Assembly: GCF_002127585.1 (NCBI RefSeq)
Contig: NZ_NEGZ01000002.1
Location: 219,775 to 283,774 of the forward strand
Direction of reading: 5' to 3'
DNA length: 64,000 bases
From: Janthinobacterium sp. GW458P
GTDB lineage: Bacteria > Pseudomonadota > Gammaproteobacteria > Burkholderiales > Burkholderiaceae_D
Shown here piece after piece: positions 52,510-61,043 of this stretch (position 1 is the stretch's first letter; every line of letters starts with the position of its first letter). Below the pieces are notes generated by a model. The model saw only the letters and a program-made list of their open reading frames with translations, ran no database searches and was not told the DNA's origin. The translations under genes were made by a program, and so were the position numbers.

Positions 52510-53190
52510 ATGGCAGAGAAATCAGAGTTTTACGGGGAAGTTGGTCAGGCTGTTGTTGGGGATGTGATAGAGGGGCCTCGCCAAAGTAACGTGGTCAATT
52601 TCACGATAGGTTCGAAGCCTGAATTTCAGCCGCTGACGAAGTTGCAGCGGCAAGATGTGACTGCCAAGGTTAAGACACTGGTTGGGCTTAGTGGCGGGCC
52701 AGCATTGGATGTTTACCGCGTGCTGCTGAATAATTTCGGTGCGGCTAATATGAATGCATTCCCTGGTGATAAGTACATGGCAGCGATGGCGTTGCTAAAT
52801 GCCCGTATTGTTGCCCTGCAGAATGGGCCAGGACCAATGCCCGTGCCGGTAGGTCCGGTTGCTCCCACTATCTCACCACATCAGGAAACCGTGCACCTGA
52901 AGATGCCGTGCGCGTCCTGCGTTCGTCACGCGGCCGAAATGAAACGGATGTGGGCTACGGTTTTAGTGTTGTGCGTACTGCTGCTTGGTTCGGCGCTGCT
53001 TTGCGGCTGGCTATTGCTGCCTTCGGCTGTCGGTGCTGCACCAGGATCGTCCACTGAGACACAGTGTTTCGTCGATGGCAAGGCGTATTCATTGGGAAGT
53101 TCCAGCAGGATGCCGAATGGGGCGGTACGCGAGTGCGTGAGTAACGTCTCCGACGGGATTCCCCGGTGGTCCGCAGGCACAAGAAAATGA
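52510..53190 (+). CDS. Phage cargo membrane protein sharing the repressor C-terminal motif
   Basis: A 226-residue protein 18 bases after the repressor. Its start ('SEFYGEVGQAVVGDVIEG', then 'NVVNFTIG') repeats the end motif of the repressor. Residues about 45-105 ('LTKLQRQDVTAKVKTLVGLS', 'YMAAMALLNARIVAL') resemble the ORF6C-type domain of phage antirepressor proteins. One membrane helix lies near residues 147-170 and a short 'CFVDGKAYSLGSSSRMPNG' domain ends it outside. It may link the immunity state to the membrane. Confidence 0.55.
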   Translation: MAEKSEFYGEVGQAVVGDVIEGPRQSNVVNFTIGSKPEFQPLTKLQRQDVTAKVKTLVGLSGGPALDVYRVLLNNFGAANMNAFPGDKYMAAMALLNARIVALQNGPGPMPVPVGPVAPTISPHQETVHLKMPCASCVRHAAEMKRMWATVLVLCVLLLGSALLCGWLLLPSAVGAAPGSSTETQCFVDGKAYSLGSSSRMPNGAVRECVSNVSDGIPRWSAGTRK

Positions 53191-53498
53191 GGTTCTTACT
53201 AGTCAAGAAACTAGCCTTTACCGCCTGCCTACTTGCATGCATCCCACTGCTGGCGGCCAATACGCCATGCTCGGGCCGCAAAGGTGGCATTTCTCATTGT
53301 GATGGCGCGACTTTCGTCTGCAATGACGGCTCGATCAGTGCATCGAAAAAGATATGTTCCGCAACTGGTCAGCCAGCCAAGGCGCCTGTGGCTGATTCCT
53401 CCGGCTGCTCTTGTCGCAGTGGAAGCTACTGCACTGGACCGCGTGGTGGACAGTACTGTCTGAGCGACAGCGGCGCCAAGAGTTACCGACGCCGCTGA
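53187..53498 (+). CDS. Secreted cysteine-rich small protein (phage cargo)
   Basis: A 103-residue protein with a signal peptide (cleavage after 'PLLAA') and ten cysteines in short spacings, including 'CSGRKGGISHCDG' and 'CSCRSGSYCTGPRGG'. It overlaps the preceding gene in ATGA. Proteins of this look are common and uncharacterised; here it is part of a rightward cargo set. Confidence 0.55.
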   Translation: MRFLLVKKLAFTACLLACIPLLAANTPCSGRKGGISHCDGATFVCNDGSISASKKICSATGQPAKAPVADSSGCSCRSGSYCTGPRGGQYCLSDSGAKSYRRR

Positions 53499-53531
53499 TT
53501 CACACTTTGTTTTATACACACTGACATTTAT

Positions 53532-53942
53532 ATGAAAAAAACAATCGCTGCCATTGCATTATTCTCGCTTCCTTTCCTCGTTTTTGCCGATGCCAAGACA
53601 GTCACGTCCCCAGTCGAAGTCCAGAAAATCATTGCCCAAATTTCCGTTGCCGACAAGACTTTTGGCTATAAAAATATTGGCGAGAGAATGCAGAAGATTG
53701 GCATGACAATCAGCTCCGTTCGAGTCGACCAAGTTGGGAAAGAAGATGCCGAGCCACCAATGTATCGTGCCGGCGACCAGGTGATTTCAATATTTACCAG
53801 TGAACCATCGGAAGCGGTCAAAGCCATTTGCCCAATTATGGGATCGCCGGTGTTTATCAAGCGCGGCGGCGCATACATTCCTTCTGGTCGGACCGCATAT
53901 TGGTTGATGCACAATAAATGTGAGAATGGAGAGCGACGTTAA
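53532..53942 (+). CDS. Secreted protein of unknown function (phage cargo)
   Basis: A 136-residue protein with a signal peptide (cleavage after 'LVFA'). The mature part has two cysteines ('KAICPIMGSPVF', 'HNKCENG') likely to form a disulphide. No family is recognised. It is the last of the three closely spaced rightward genes after the repressor. Confidence 0.5.
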   Translation: MKKTIAAIALFSLPFLVFADAKTVTSPVEVQKIIAQISVADKTFGYKNIGERMQKIGMTISSVRVDQVGKEDAEPPMYRAGDQVISIFTSEPSEAVKAICPIMGSPVFIKRGGAYIPSGRTAYWLMHNKCENGERR

Positions 53943-54145
53943 CTTTGAATAGCTCAGGTTTATTCCGACATTTAGCGTACGATGAATGGCATGTTCTGCC
54001 CCTGAGACTGACGTTAGAGGAGAACGATCGATACCGCAATGATAGCGTTACCGCGCGCGCTGGCCCTGTCCGACTTTAGCTCATTAGGTGCCACATGTGC
54101 GCGGCTCCCCAACCACCACAGTATTTACTTGGGAAGTGCCATATT

Positions 54146-55168
54146 ATGGAATACGCAGCGTACGGGCGAGCGATAGCGTTGTCCTCTGCACCTATTGTTG
54201 GGCTTTATCGTTTTGGCGACGAATTTCAGATATACCCTGCGCCCGTTGGTTCACCGACAACCAATCATATCGAGGCAACCTATCCTTTCATCATCGAGGT
54301 GAAGTATATGGCCACAGATCAAGGGAAACAACTTGAAATGGGCTTCATCGAGCCTGACTGGATTAATCAAAGCCGGCGAGTTGACCGCATTAACCATGTA
54401 CTACTTTGGCTCACCACTTTAACGGCCTTCCAGCTTGTTTTTCCTAAACAACGATCATCATGGTTCCGGTCGGATTCGGATCGCCACGTCGATCCGTTCC
54501 CACTCCCTCAATGGGGAACTGAGGCATACATCCTGCGCGAGATCGGCCCTTGTATCGAAGCGTTTACGGAACCTGACTACGCTGCGATTCAGCATACAGA
54601 GATTCATGAGTATCACTCACGCATTGGACTCATACTGGGACATGAGTTCGATCTGCCAGACTCGATCACTGAGTTGCTGAAAGATGTAATTTCACTTGAT
54701 GCTGAAGCGACGGAGACGTTTCTCTCTGCGTGTTTATTGTTTCGTCAAGCGATTGATCTATGGCAATGCTATTCAAGCTTATCCTTTGCTTCGGCTGTTT
54801 CGGCGCTTGAGACGCTCATAGATTACAACCATAGAGAGCTTAAATTAGAACGTTGCGGAACGTGCGGGCAAGAACGATATCGAGTTGTGAAAAAGTTCCT
54901 TGATTTCTGTCTTCAATATGGTGTTGGCAATCGCAAAGATCTTTATCAGGAGTATAAGAAGGCCTTTAGTAAGATATACAGCATACGTTCTGCATTGTTG
55001 CATACAGGAAAACTGATGCACGATGACTTGTATTGCCCCACTATCGGAACATGGGACAACTTTGAAGAGCGCGAACAACATCGCACCCTCCTGAGGTTGT
55101 ATCGGATATGCGCGCTAAATTGGTTGCGCGCAACTGCTGCAGAGCAGAGAGTAAAGCGGGTGGGTTAA
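54146..55168 (+). CDS. HEPN (Apea-like) protein, phage cargo
   Basis: A 340-residue protein. The last third has a HEPN-type four-helix pattern with the R-x4-H motif (R281, H286 in 'IRSALLHTGK'), typical of ribonuclease toxins and abortive-infection proteins; a CxxC pair ('CGTCGQERYR') precedes it. The first 200 residues are not recognised. ATG at 54146 follows GGGAAG by ten bases; an earlier ATG at 54095 is possible. It lies alone between the immunity genes and the late operon, where P2 phages often carry exclusion genes. AT-richer than the tail genes. Confidence 0.6.
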   Translation: MEYAAYGRAIALSSAPIVGLYRFGDEFQIYPAPVGSPTTNHIEATYPFIIEVKYMATDQGKQLEMGFIEPDWINQSRRVDRINHVLLWLTTLTAFQLVFPKQRSSWFRSDSDRHVDPFPLPQWGTEAYILREIGPCIEAFTEPDYAAIQHTEIHEYHSRIGLILGHEFDLPDSITELLKDVISLDAEATETFLSACLLFRQAIDLWQCYSSLSFASAVSALETLIDYNHRELKLERCGTCGQERYRVVKKFLDFCLQYGVGNRKDLYQEYKKAFSKIYSIRSALLHTGKLMHDDLYCPTIGTWDNFEEREQHRTLLRLYRICALNWLRATAAEQRVKRVG

Positions 55169-55252
55169 TCCTTGGCTCAAAGAAGCGGTATTCTCGTAGG
55201 GGTACACTCATGTTGTTTCGCTGTCATTGTGGGCCGCCGTGTACCTATCTGT

Positions 55253-56485
55253 TCATGGCACCTCGCCATTCTCCCTGATGATGTCGCGCACTTCCTGAAT
55301 GCGCTTCCACGCATGCAGCGCCGCCCGCTTCGCGGCCTGCTTGCTCTTGTAAACGTGATCCAGCGTCTTGAGCGTGCCCGTGGCCCCAGCCTGTTCCTGG
55401 CCCGTTTTTTTCTTCTTCGCCGCCACGTCCTTCCATTTCGCCGCCACGCCCGTGATGCCTTCGTCCGGGTCTTTCTCTTCCTCTCGCTCGGCCTCTACCG
55501 CTTCTGTCTTCGTTTCAAATTCCACCCGCGTGGTAAAGCCGTTGCCGCCCAGGTTGTGCGTGACCTTGACCGATAGCCATTCGGTAGCGTCGATCTCGGG
55601 CTTGAAGCCTTGCACGGTCACGGGGGATTGCGGGAACACGGCCGGGTTGCCCAGGGCCAGGCTCATTTCAAAGGTGGCCAGGCCGCGCAGGATGCGCTGC
55701 CATTCGGCCACGGCCGCCGCGCGCGCATCGGTTTCGCTGGCGAAGGTCGTGCGCAGGCGCTTGCTGTTGCCCGGCACGCCGGCCACCACGCTGCGGCGGC
55801 GCGCGTAGCGCTCGTCGTGCCAGAACGCGCGCACGCCCGTGTAGGCGTCGCTTTCGGCGCTGTGGTAGCGGTGGCCGTCGCCCAGGGCGCGCGTGATGGG
55901 GATGACGGGCAGCGCCTTGCCGCTTGCGGTGCGGCTCTGGTTGATGGGGATGAAGAGCAAGGTGTCGTTCTTGACGGTGGCCACCGCGTCGTATTTCCTG
56001 CCCAGCCGGCGCAGGAAGGCCGCATCGCTTTCGTGGGTCTGGTCGATGTGCTCGACGGCGGTATCGCGCAGGCGCGCGGACACGCCCGACGCCAGCTCGT
56101 TGCGAAAGGCGATGGCCTCGATGATGGCGCCCAGAGTGGTCTTGTGAAAGCTGTGTTCCTGCTGCTGTTTAAACGTGTCGATCAGGTTGGCCGACCTGGC
56201 GCGCAGGGTGATGGTGTCGGGTGCGCCGCTGTGCTCCACCTCGTCGACGGTGAACCTGCCCATGTCTACCAGGCCGGTGGCTTGCCAGCCCAGCGCCAGG
56301 GCGATCTGCGCGCCGCGCGGCGGCAGGGCCAGCTTGCCGTCGCTGTCATCCAGGGAAATGTCGAGCTGGTCGCTCTCGTCGCCACGGCACAAGGTGAGGG
56401 TCAGATTGATTAGCCGCGGTGACACGATGGCCGTCAAATCCTTGTCCTCGATGCTGACCTTGAAGGCGGGGATATGCTCGCTCAT
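55253..56485 (-). CDS. D: P2 gpD-like late control / tail tip protein
   Basis: A 410-residue protein of the phage late control D family: 'PAFKVSIEDKDLTAIVSPRL', 'GDESDQLDISLDDSDGKLAL'. GpD is the hub-linked baseplate/tail terminal protein, close in size to P2 D (about 390). The C-terminal 60 residues are charged and extend the usual length. It is the last late gene; it overlaps U by four bases. Confidence 0.9.
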   Translation of the reverse strand: MSEHIPAFKVSIEDKDLTAIVSPRLINLTLTLCRGDESDQLDISLDDSDGKLALPPRGAQIALALGWQATGLVDMGRFTVDEVEHSGAPDTITLRARSANLIDTFKQQQEHSFHKTTLGAIIEAIAFRNELASGVSARLRDTAVEHIDQTHESDAAFLRRLGRKYDAVATVKNDTLLFIPINQSRTASGKALPVIPITRALGDGHRYHSAESDAYTGVRAFWHDERYARRRSVVAGVPGNSKRLRTTFASETDARAAAVAEWQRILRGLATFEMSLALGNPAVFPQSPVTVQGFKPEIDATEWLSVKVTHNLGGNGFTTRVEFETKTEAVEAEREEEKDPDEGITGVAAKWKDVAAKKKKTGQEQAGATGTLKTLDHVYKSKQAAKRAALHAWKRIQEVRDIIRENGEVP

Positions 56486-57090
56486 TTGAACTTGTCCGCC
56501 GCGCTGCCGATGGCGCCGCTGATGGTGCCCCCGATCTTGTCTTTCATTTCACTCACTACACCGCCGTATTTTGACGTGATGCCGCCGACCACATTGCCCA
56601 CGACGCTGCCCACGGCATTCTTGGCCGCGCCGGCAATGCTGCTGGTCATGCCGTCGATGCTGAGCATGTTTTTCAGGTCGCCGATGTCGCCCAGGCCGAC
56701 CATGGCCAGCACGCCGTCGTCGTCGCGCTTGAGTGCAATCGAGAACTCGACGCGGCGCGCGCCGCCGCTGCCGTCCAGGATGGTGCGGCCTTCCGTCATG
56801 CTGGTGATGCGGTAGGAGCCGAGTATTCGACCCGTGCCCTGGATCAGAATCCACGATTTACCCGTGTCGGCCATCATGCGCAGCGCATCGAGTGAATACA
56901 GGGAGCCGGTCAGTTCCGGCGCCACCCAGCCAGACAGGGTGATGGTGTCGTCGCCGGGCCCCACGTACTGGTGCGCGTCGCGCAGGCCCATGCGCGCCGT
57001 GCTGGCGTGCTTCCATTCCGTTTGCCGCTGCAGCTCGTGATAGGCCAGCGTTGGCAGGCTGAACACGAACATTCCTAAAATCATCATCAT
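56482..57090 (-). CDS. U: P2 gpU-like tail protein
   Basis: A 202-residue protein with the gpU core 'RQTEWKHASTARMGLRDA', 'HQYVGPGDDTITLSGWVAPE' and 'ILIQGTGRILGSYRITSM'. GpU helps to end tail tube growth. The C-terminal 60 residues are Gly/Ala/Val-rich and hydrophobic, an extension over P2 U. The start among several ATGs near 57,090 is uncertain. Confidence 0.88.
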   Translation of the reverse strand: MMMILGMFVFSLPTLAYHELQRQTEWKHASTARMGLRDAHQYVGPGDDTITLSGWVAPELTGSLYSLDALRMMADTGKSWILIQGTGRILGSYRITSMTEGRTILDGSGGARRVEFSIALKRDDDGVLAMVGLGDIGDLKNMLSIDGMTSSIAGAAKNAVGSVVGNVVGGITSKYGGVVSEMKDKIGGTISGAIGSAADKFK

Positions 57091-57105
57091 GGTGTGCTTC
57101 TTTCT

Positions 57106-60009
57106 TTAATCGTGGTCGCGCAGGGAAGAGCGGATGCGTGCGGCCTTTTCACGGTCGCGCTGATCGAGCGCCGCGCTTACCGCGCGGGCGATGGCCTGCG
57201 GATCGGTGCCGGCCTGCACGTTGAAGGTGATTTCGATCTTGTCGCCCTGGATCGTCATACCGGCGCCGAACCCGCCTTGGGACAACGGGGCGCGCGTGTC
57301 GAAGGCGCTGGCGGGCAGGGCCGTGGCCGTGCCGATGGCGATACCGGCGCCCAGTTGCGTCAGACGCTGCGCCAGTCCGGAAACCTTGGCAATCGGCGCA
57401 CCCTCGCTGCGGTCCAGGCCCACGGCCAAACCCTGCATGGTGTAGTCGCCCAGCTGGGCAAACACGCGGCTTGGGCTGTGGATGCCCAGCTTTTCCTTGA
57501 ACCAGGCAATGGTGCTGGAACCGGCATTGCTGATGGCGTCCTTGACGGCGCCCATGGAACCCGTGATGCCGTTGACCAGGCCGCGCAGGATGTTGGCGCC
57601 GAACTCGGTGAACTGGGCCGGCAGCTTGATGCCGAACCAGCTCAACACGCCCGCGAACGCCTGATAAAACACGCCGACCGGTGACCAGTTGATAATCAGG
57701 GCGCTGATACCCGCCAGGCCGCCGGCACACGTCGCCTTGAGCTGCGACCACACGCCGGCAAAGAACGTCTTGACCGGCTCCCAGCATTGATAGATGACGT
57801 TCAAGCTGCTGGTGATGCCGCTGGCCATGCTGCGCAGCAGGCCGCTGCCGAAGTCGCTGAACCTGGCCGGCAGCGCAATGCCGAACCAGCCCAGCACGCC
57901 CGCGAAAGCGCGATAGAACAGGCCGAGCGGTGACCAGTTGGCGATCAGGGCGCTGACGCCGCCAATGCCGCCGGCAAACGCAGTCTTGACGTGCGACCAG
58001 ATGCCGCTGAAAAACGCCTTGATCGGCTCCCAGTATTTGTAGATCAGGTAAGCGGCGCCGGCGATGGCCGTCACGGCCAGGCCAATCGGATTGAGCATGA
58101 AGGCACGGCCCAGCCACAGTACGGCCCGGCCCGCCCACATGAAGGCGCCGCCCAGGCCGCGCAGGATGGGCGTGAGCACGCCGCCCGTCACGCCCATTTT
58201 GGCAAACATGACATGCAGCATGGCATACGGGCCGATCATGGCGGCAATGCCCAGCATCAGCGGCCCGAGTACCAGCAGCAGGCCGGCCAGCACGGCAAAG
58301 GCGGTAATCATGACCTTGGCCACGGCCGGGTTGCGCTCCATGAAGCCATTCAGGCGTTGCACGGCGCCAATCGCCATTTCCAGCCCCTGCGCGTACAGCG
58401 GCAGGATTTTTTCGCCCATGGTGAGCTTGAGGTTGGCCAGCTTGGCTTGCGCTTCCAGTTCCTTGCCAGCGGCAGAGTCGCGCCCCAGCTTGTCCAGTTG
58501 GGCGATATTGGCGGCGCCCCGGTTGAGCTTTTCGTTCTTGTGAATCTGCACGCGCTGCAAGTACATCTGCGAATGCAGGTTCGACGCGGTGCGGTTGGAA
58601 AAAATGCTGCCGATGGCGTCGAGCACCTGTTTCTTTTCGGTGATGCCCTTCTTTGCCAGTTGCGGCAACAGCACCTTTTCCAGCCATTCGAACTGATTTT
58701 CGCGGAACAGCTCTGAACCCAGCAGCGCGCCGGGATCGAGGAAGGAAATTTGCCCCGCTTTGTCGTGCTTGACCTTGCTCTTGTCGCCGATCAGGCCGAA
58801 TTCTTCCAGCTTTTTGGCTGAGCGCTTCGTCGTGCGGCCCTGGTACAAGTTCTGGTAGGCGCTCATCAGGGACGTACCGACGCGGTTGCCGCCCATTTCC
58901 TGCACCAGCGGTTCCATCTGGTAGTAAAAGGCATCGTCTTGCAGGCCCTTGGCGGCGAGGCCGCCGGTTTTAATCATGTTCAGCCATTCATTCGGGCCGA
59001 CGCGCCCGCCCGTGGCAGTGATGACTTGCTGCACGATATTGGCCTGGGCCTCGAACTTTTCCTTGCTCTCCAGGCCGCCGCGCAGCTCGATGACCTTGAG
59101 CATGTCCATGAACTTGCGTTCGTTGTCGGCGCCCTCGGCCTCGCCGAAGAAGGCATGATTGGCAAACTTCATTTTGGCCAGGGTAGGGGCGACCATTTCC
59201 GCGTGGTGCACGTCGGCAAAGGCGCTCATGCCGTCGCGCATGAGCTGCAGGTTGTCGAGCTGGCTGGTGCCGTAGGTTTTCATGTTGCGCGCGAAGGCGA
59301 CGGCTTCGGCAGATACCTTGTCGCCCAGGCCCAGCGCGTTGACGCGGCCCACTTCCGTTTGATAGTGCTTGGCCTCGTTCAGTCCCTTGACGACGGGCGC
59401 GCCGATGACGGCGCCCGTGGCGGTCGCGCCAGCGCCGGCCATGGTCAGGTTGCCCGCGCGGTTGCGCAGCTTGTCGGCGTGCTGGGTGGCGTTGGTGACG
59501 CGCTGCTGCTTGGCGTTTGCATTGGCCAGCTTCTGCTGCTGCAGCGTCATGGTTTTGTTGGTGGCCTCGATTTCGCGGCGCAAGGTGCGCTCGTGGTTGG
59601 CCAGGTCTTTGGTGCCGATGCCGGCGCCCGCCAGGCGCTCGCGCATGACCTGCAGTTGCTGCGCCTGCTGCTGGCCGGCCATCTTCAAGGCGCCGGCCGC
59701 TTTGACTGCGGCGTTAAACTCGCGCGTCATGGCGCGCGTGGGCGCTTCCGTCTGTTTCATCTTGGTGGCCAGGCTGGCCACCTTCTGCTGCGCCGCTTCC
59801 AGCTTGCTGCGGGTGGCGTCCAGGCCGCCGTGCAGCTCGCGAAATTTGCTGATGTTCTTTTGCTGGGCGTTCAAGTCGCGCAAGCGGTCGCTGGTGGCCT
59901 TCAAGGCCTTGGCCGTGTCGCTGGAGCCGCCCATGATTTTTTTCAGCGGGCCGGTAATCTTGTCCAGTGCCGCAAAAACTACCTGTAATTTCAGATCCCG
60001 ACCAGCCAT
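57106..60009 (-). CDS. T: P2 gpT-like tail tape-measure protein
   Basis: A 967-residue protein of the TP901/P2 tape-measure class. The N-terminus is helical and coiled ('ALDKITGPLKKIMGGSSDTA'), the middle (about 560-650) has hydrophobic helices, followed by a repeated 'WSPVGVFYQAFAGVLSWFGI' module seen twice (57,650 and 57,900 regions). Its length sets tail length; P2 T has about 815 residues, so this tail may be longer. It starts immediately before the E' frame. Confidence 0.9.
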   Translation of the reverse strand: MAGRDLKLQVVFAALDKITGPLKKIMGGSSDTAKALKATSDRLRDLNAQQKNISKFRELHGGLDATRSKLEAAQQKVASLATKMKQTEAPTRAMTREFNAAVKAAGALKMAGQQQAQQLQVMRERLAGAGIGTKDLANHERTLRREIEATNKTMTLQQQKLANANAKQQRVTNATQHADKLRNRAGNLTMAGAGATATGAVIGAPVVKGLNEAKHYQTEVGRVNALGLGDKVSAEAVAFARNMKTYGTSQLDNLQLMRDGMSAFADVHHAEMVAPTLAKMKFANHAFFGEAEGADNERKFMDMLKVIELRGGLESKEKFEAQANIVQQVITATGGRVGPNEWLNMIKTGGLAAKGLQDDAFYYQMEPLVQEMGGNRVGTSLMSAYQNLYQGRTTKRSAKKLEEFGLIGDKSKVKHDKAGQISFLDPGALLGSELFRENQFEWLEKVLLPQLAKKGITEKKQVLDAIGSIFSNRTASNLHSQMYLQRVQIHKNEKLNRGAANIAQLDKLGRDSAAGKELEAQAKLANLKLTMGEKILPLYAQGLEMAIGAVQRLNGFMERNPAVAKVMITAFAVLAGLLLVLGPLMLGIAAMIGPYAMLHVMFAKMGVTGGVLTPILRGLGGAFMWAGRAVLWLGRAFMLNPIGLAVTAIAGAAYLIYKYWEPIKAFFSGIWSHVKTAFAGGIGGVSALIANWSPLGLFYRAFAGVLGWFGIALPARFSDFGSGLLRSMASGITSSLNVIYQCWEPVKTFFAGVWSQLKATCAGGLAGISALIINWSPVGVFYQAFAGVLSWFGIKLPAQFTEFGANILRGLVNGITGSMGAVKDAISNAGSSTIAWFKEKLGIHSPSRVFAQLGDYTMQGLAVGLDRSEGAPIAKVSGLAQRLTQLGAGIAIGTATALPASAFDTRAPLSQGGFGAGMTIQGDKIEITFNVQAGTDPQAIARAVSAALDQRDREKAARIRSSLRDHD

Positions 60010-60123
60010 CTATTCCGCTCCGCTTCGTTGCCTGGCGCGTTCGCGCCAGGCCATCAGTTCATCCATCGTAAAGCCGTCCATCGCGGCCGGCGTCCAGTGA
60101 AAGACGCCGGCAATGTCGGCCAT
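60010..60123 (-). CDS. P2 gpE'-like frame, made as E+E' by frameshift
   Basis: A 37-codon frame starting MADIAGVFHWTPAAMDGFTM, matching the GpE' family. In P2 it is made only as an extension of E by a -1 shift. Here the same frame continues upstream to the TTTTTTG site in E, so a fusion of about 143 residues is predicted. Independent start at the ATG is also possible. Confidence 0.78.
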   Translation of the reverse strand: MADIAGVFHWTPAAMDGFTMDELMAWRERARQRSGAE

Positions 60124-60131
60124 GGCGTCTT

Positions 60132-60440
60132 CTACTTCGCCGGGGATACCGAAAGGCGATCGGCCTTGCTCGCCAAAAAACCGGCAACCTCGGCGCCCAC
60201 GGCCAGCAGGTCGGCCGGGTCCATGTTGGCGATGTCGTGCGTGGTCAAGGTCGGCTCGGTGATGCGCGGCAGCACGATCTGCAGGGCAGATACGTTCAGG
60301 TTGGCCAGTTCGATCAGGGACACGCCGCGCAGGGCGCCCGCCTTGGGCTTGCGCACGGTCAGCGAGGTGATGACGGTGTCGCCGCGCTTGATCGGTTCGT
60401 CCAGTTCGATGACGGATTGGTTTTGGGTATCGTTGTGCAT
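60132..60440 (-). CDS. E: P2 gpE-like tail assembly chaperone
   Basis: A 102-residue protein of the phage tail assembly chaperone family ('VIELDEPIKRGDTVITSLTV', 'ALRGVSLIELANLNVSALQI'). It binds the tape-measure protein during tail assembly, together with the longer E+E' form made by frameshift. P2 E has 91 residues. It follows FII by about 40 bases. Confidence 0.87.
   Translation of the reverse strand: MHNDTQNQSVIELDEPIKRGDTVITSLTVRKPKAGALRGVSLIELANLNVSALQIVLPRITEPTLTTHDIANMDPADLLAVGAEVAGFLASKADRLSVSPAK
60174..60180 (-). promoter_or_regulatory. TTTTTTG slippery site for -1 frameshift in gene E
   Basis: On the minus strand, the codons GGT TTT TTG of E contain T TTT TTG in the correct phase. 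Slipping back one base gives TTT TTT G, and the frame then runs without a stop through the E' ATG to 60,010. The same heptamer and arrangement are known from P2. Confidence 0.82.
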
Positions 60441-60479
60441 GGTGTGGTCCTTGTAGGGTGGTGGTAAATAAAAAGGGGG

Positions 60480-60986
60480 TTACAGGCCGATGGCCTTGCG
60501 GATGGCCGCATTGGTGTCGCCGCCGAAGTTTTCGGTGCCGCTCATGAAGTCCAGTTCGATGACGGTGGCGCCGTCGATCAGCAGCTTGTAGTAGCTGCAG
60601 GGCATCGTGTATTTGTGGGTGGTGTCGTCGCCCATCTTGGCCGCGCCCATGTCGATTTCCTTGTAGCGGCCGCGTACGACCACTTCCACGGCGGCGACCG
60701 TGCCGTCATCGTCTTCCTGGTAGGCGCCGGCAAAGCGCAGTTGCACGGCGCCGTGCGTGTGCGCACCGTACTGTTTCAGGGCTTCGGCGATCAGGCCGCC
60801 GCCGCTCCATTCCAGCGACAGCGCCTCGTTGCCGAAGTCCACGGACACGGGGCCGCTCATGCCGCCGGCGCGGTACTCTTCCATTTTGCGGCTCAGTTTC
60901 GGCAAGGTGACTTCCGGCACCATGCCCAGGAAGGACACGCCGTTTTGAAACAGGTTGAAATTTTTCAGTTTGCGGGGCAGGCCCAT
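60480..60986 (-). CDS. FII: P2 FII-like major tail tube protein
   Basis: A 168-residue protein: 'GLPRKLKNFNLFQNGVSFLG', 'YRAGGMSGPVSVDFGNEAL'. It is close to P2 FII (172 residues) and forms the inner tail tube. It lies in standard order after the sheath gene, 57 bases away. Confidence 0.93.
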   Translation of the reverse strand: MGLPRKLKNFNLFQNGVSFLGMVPEVTLPKLSRKMEEYRAGGMSGPVSVDFGNEALSLEWSGGGLIAEALKQYGAHTHGAVQLRFAGAYQEDDDGTVAAVEVVVRGRYKEIDMGAAKMGDDTTHKYTMPCSYYKLLIDGATVIELDFMSGTENFGGDTNAAIRKAIGL

Positions 60987-61043
60987 AGTGTTCTCCGTTG
61001 TTCAGTTGCGCCCGCGCGGGCGCGGGCAGGGTGGTGATGGCGA

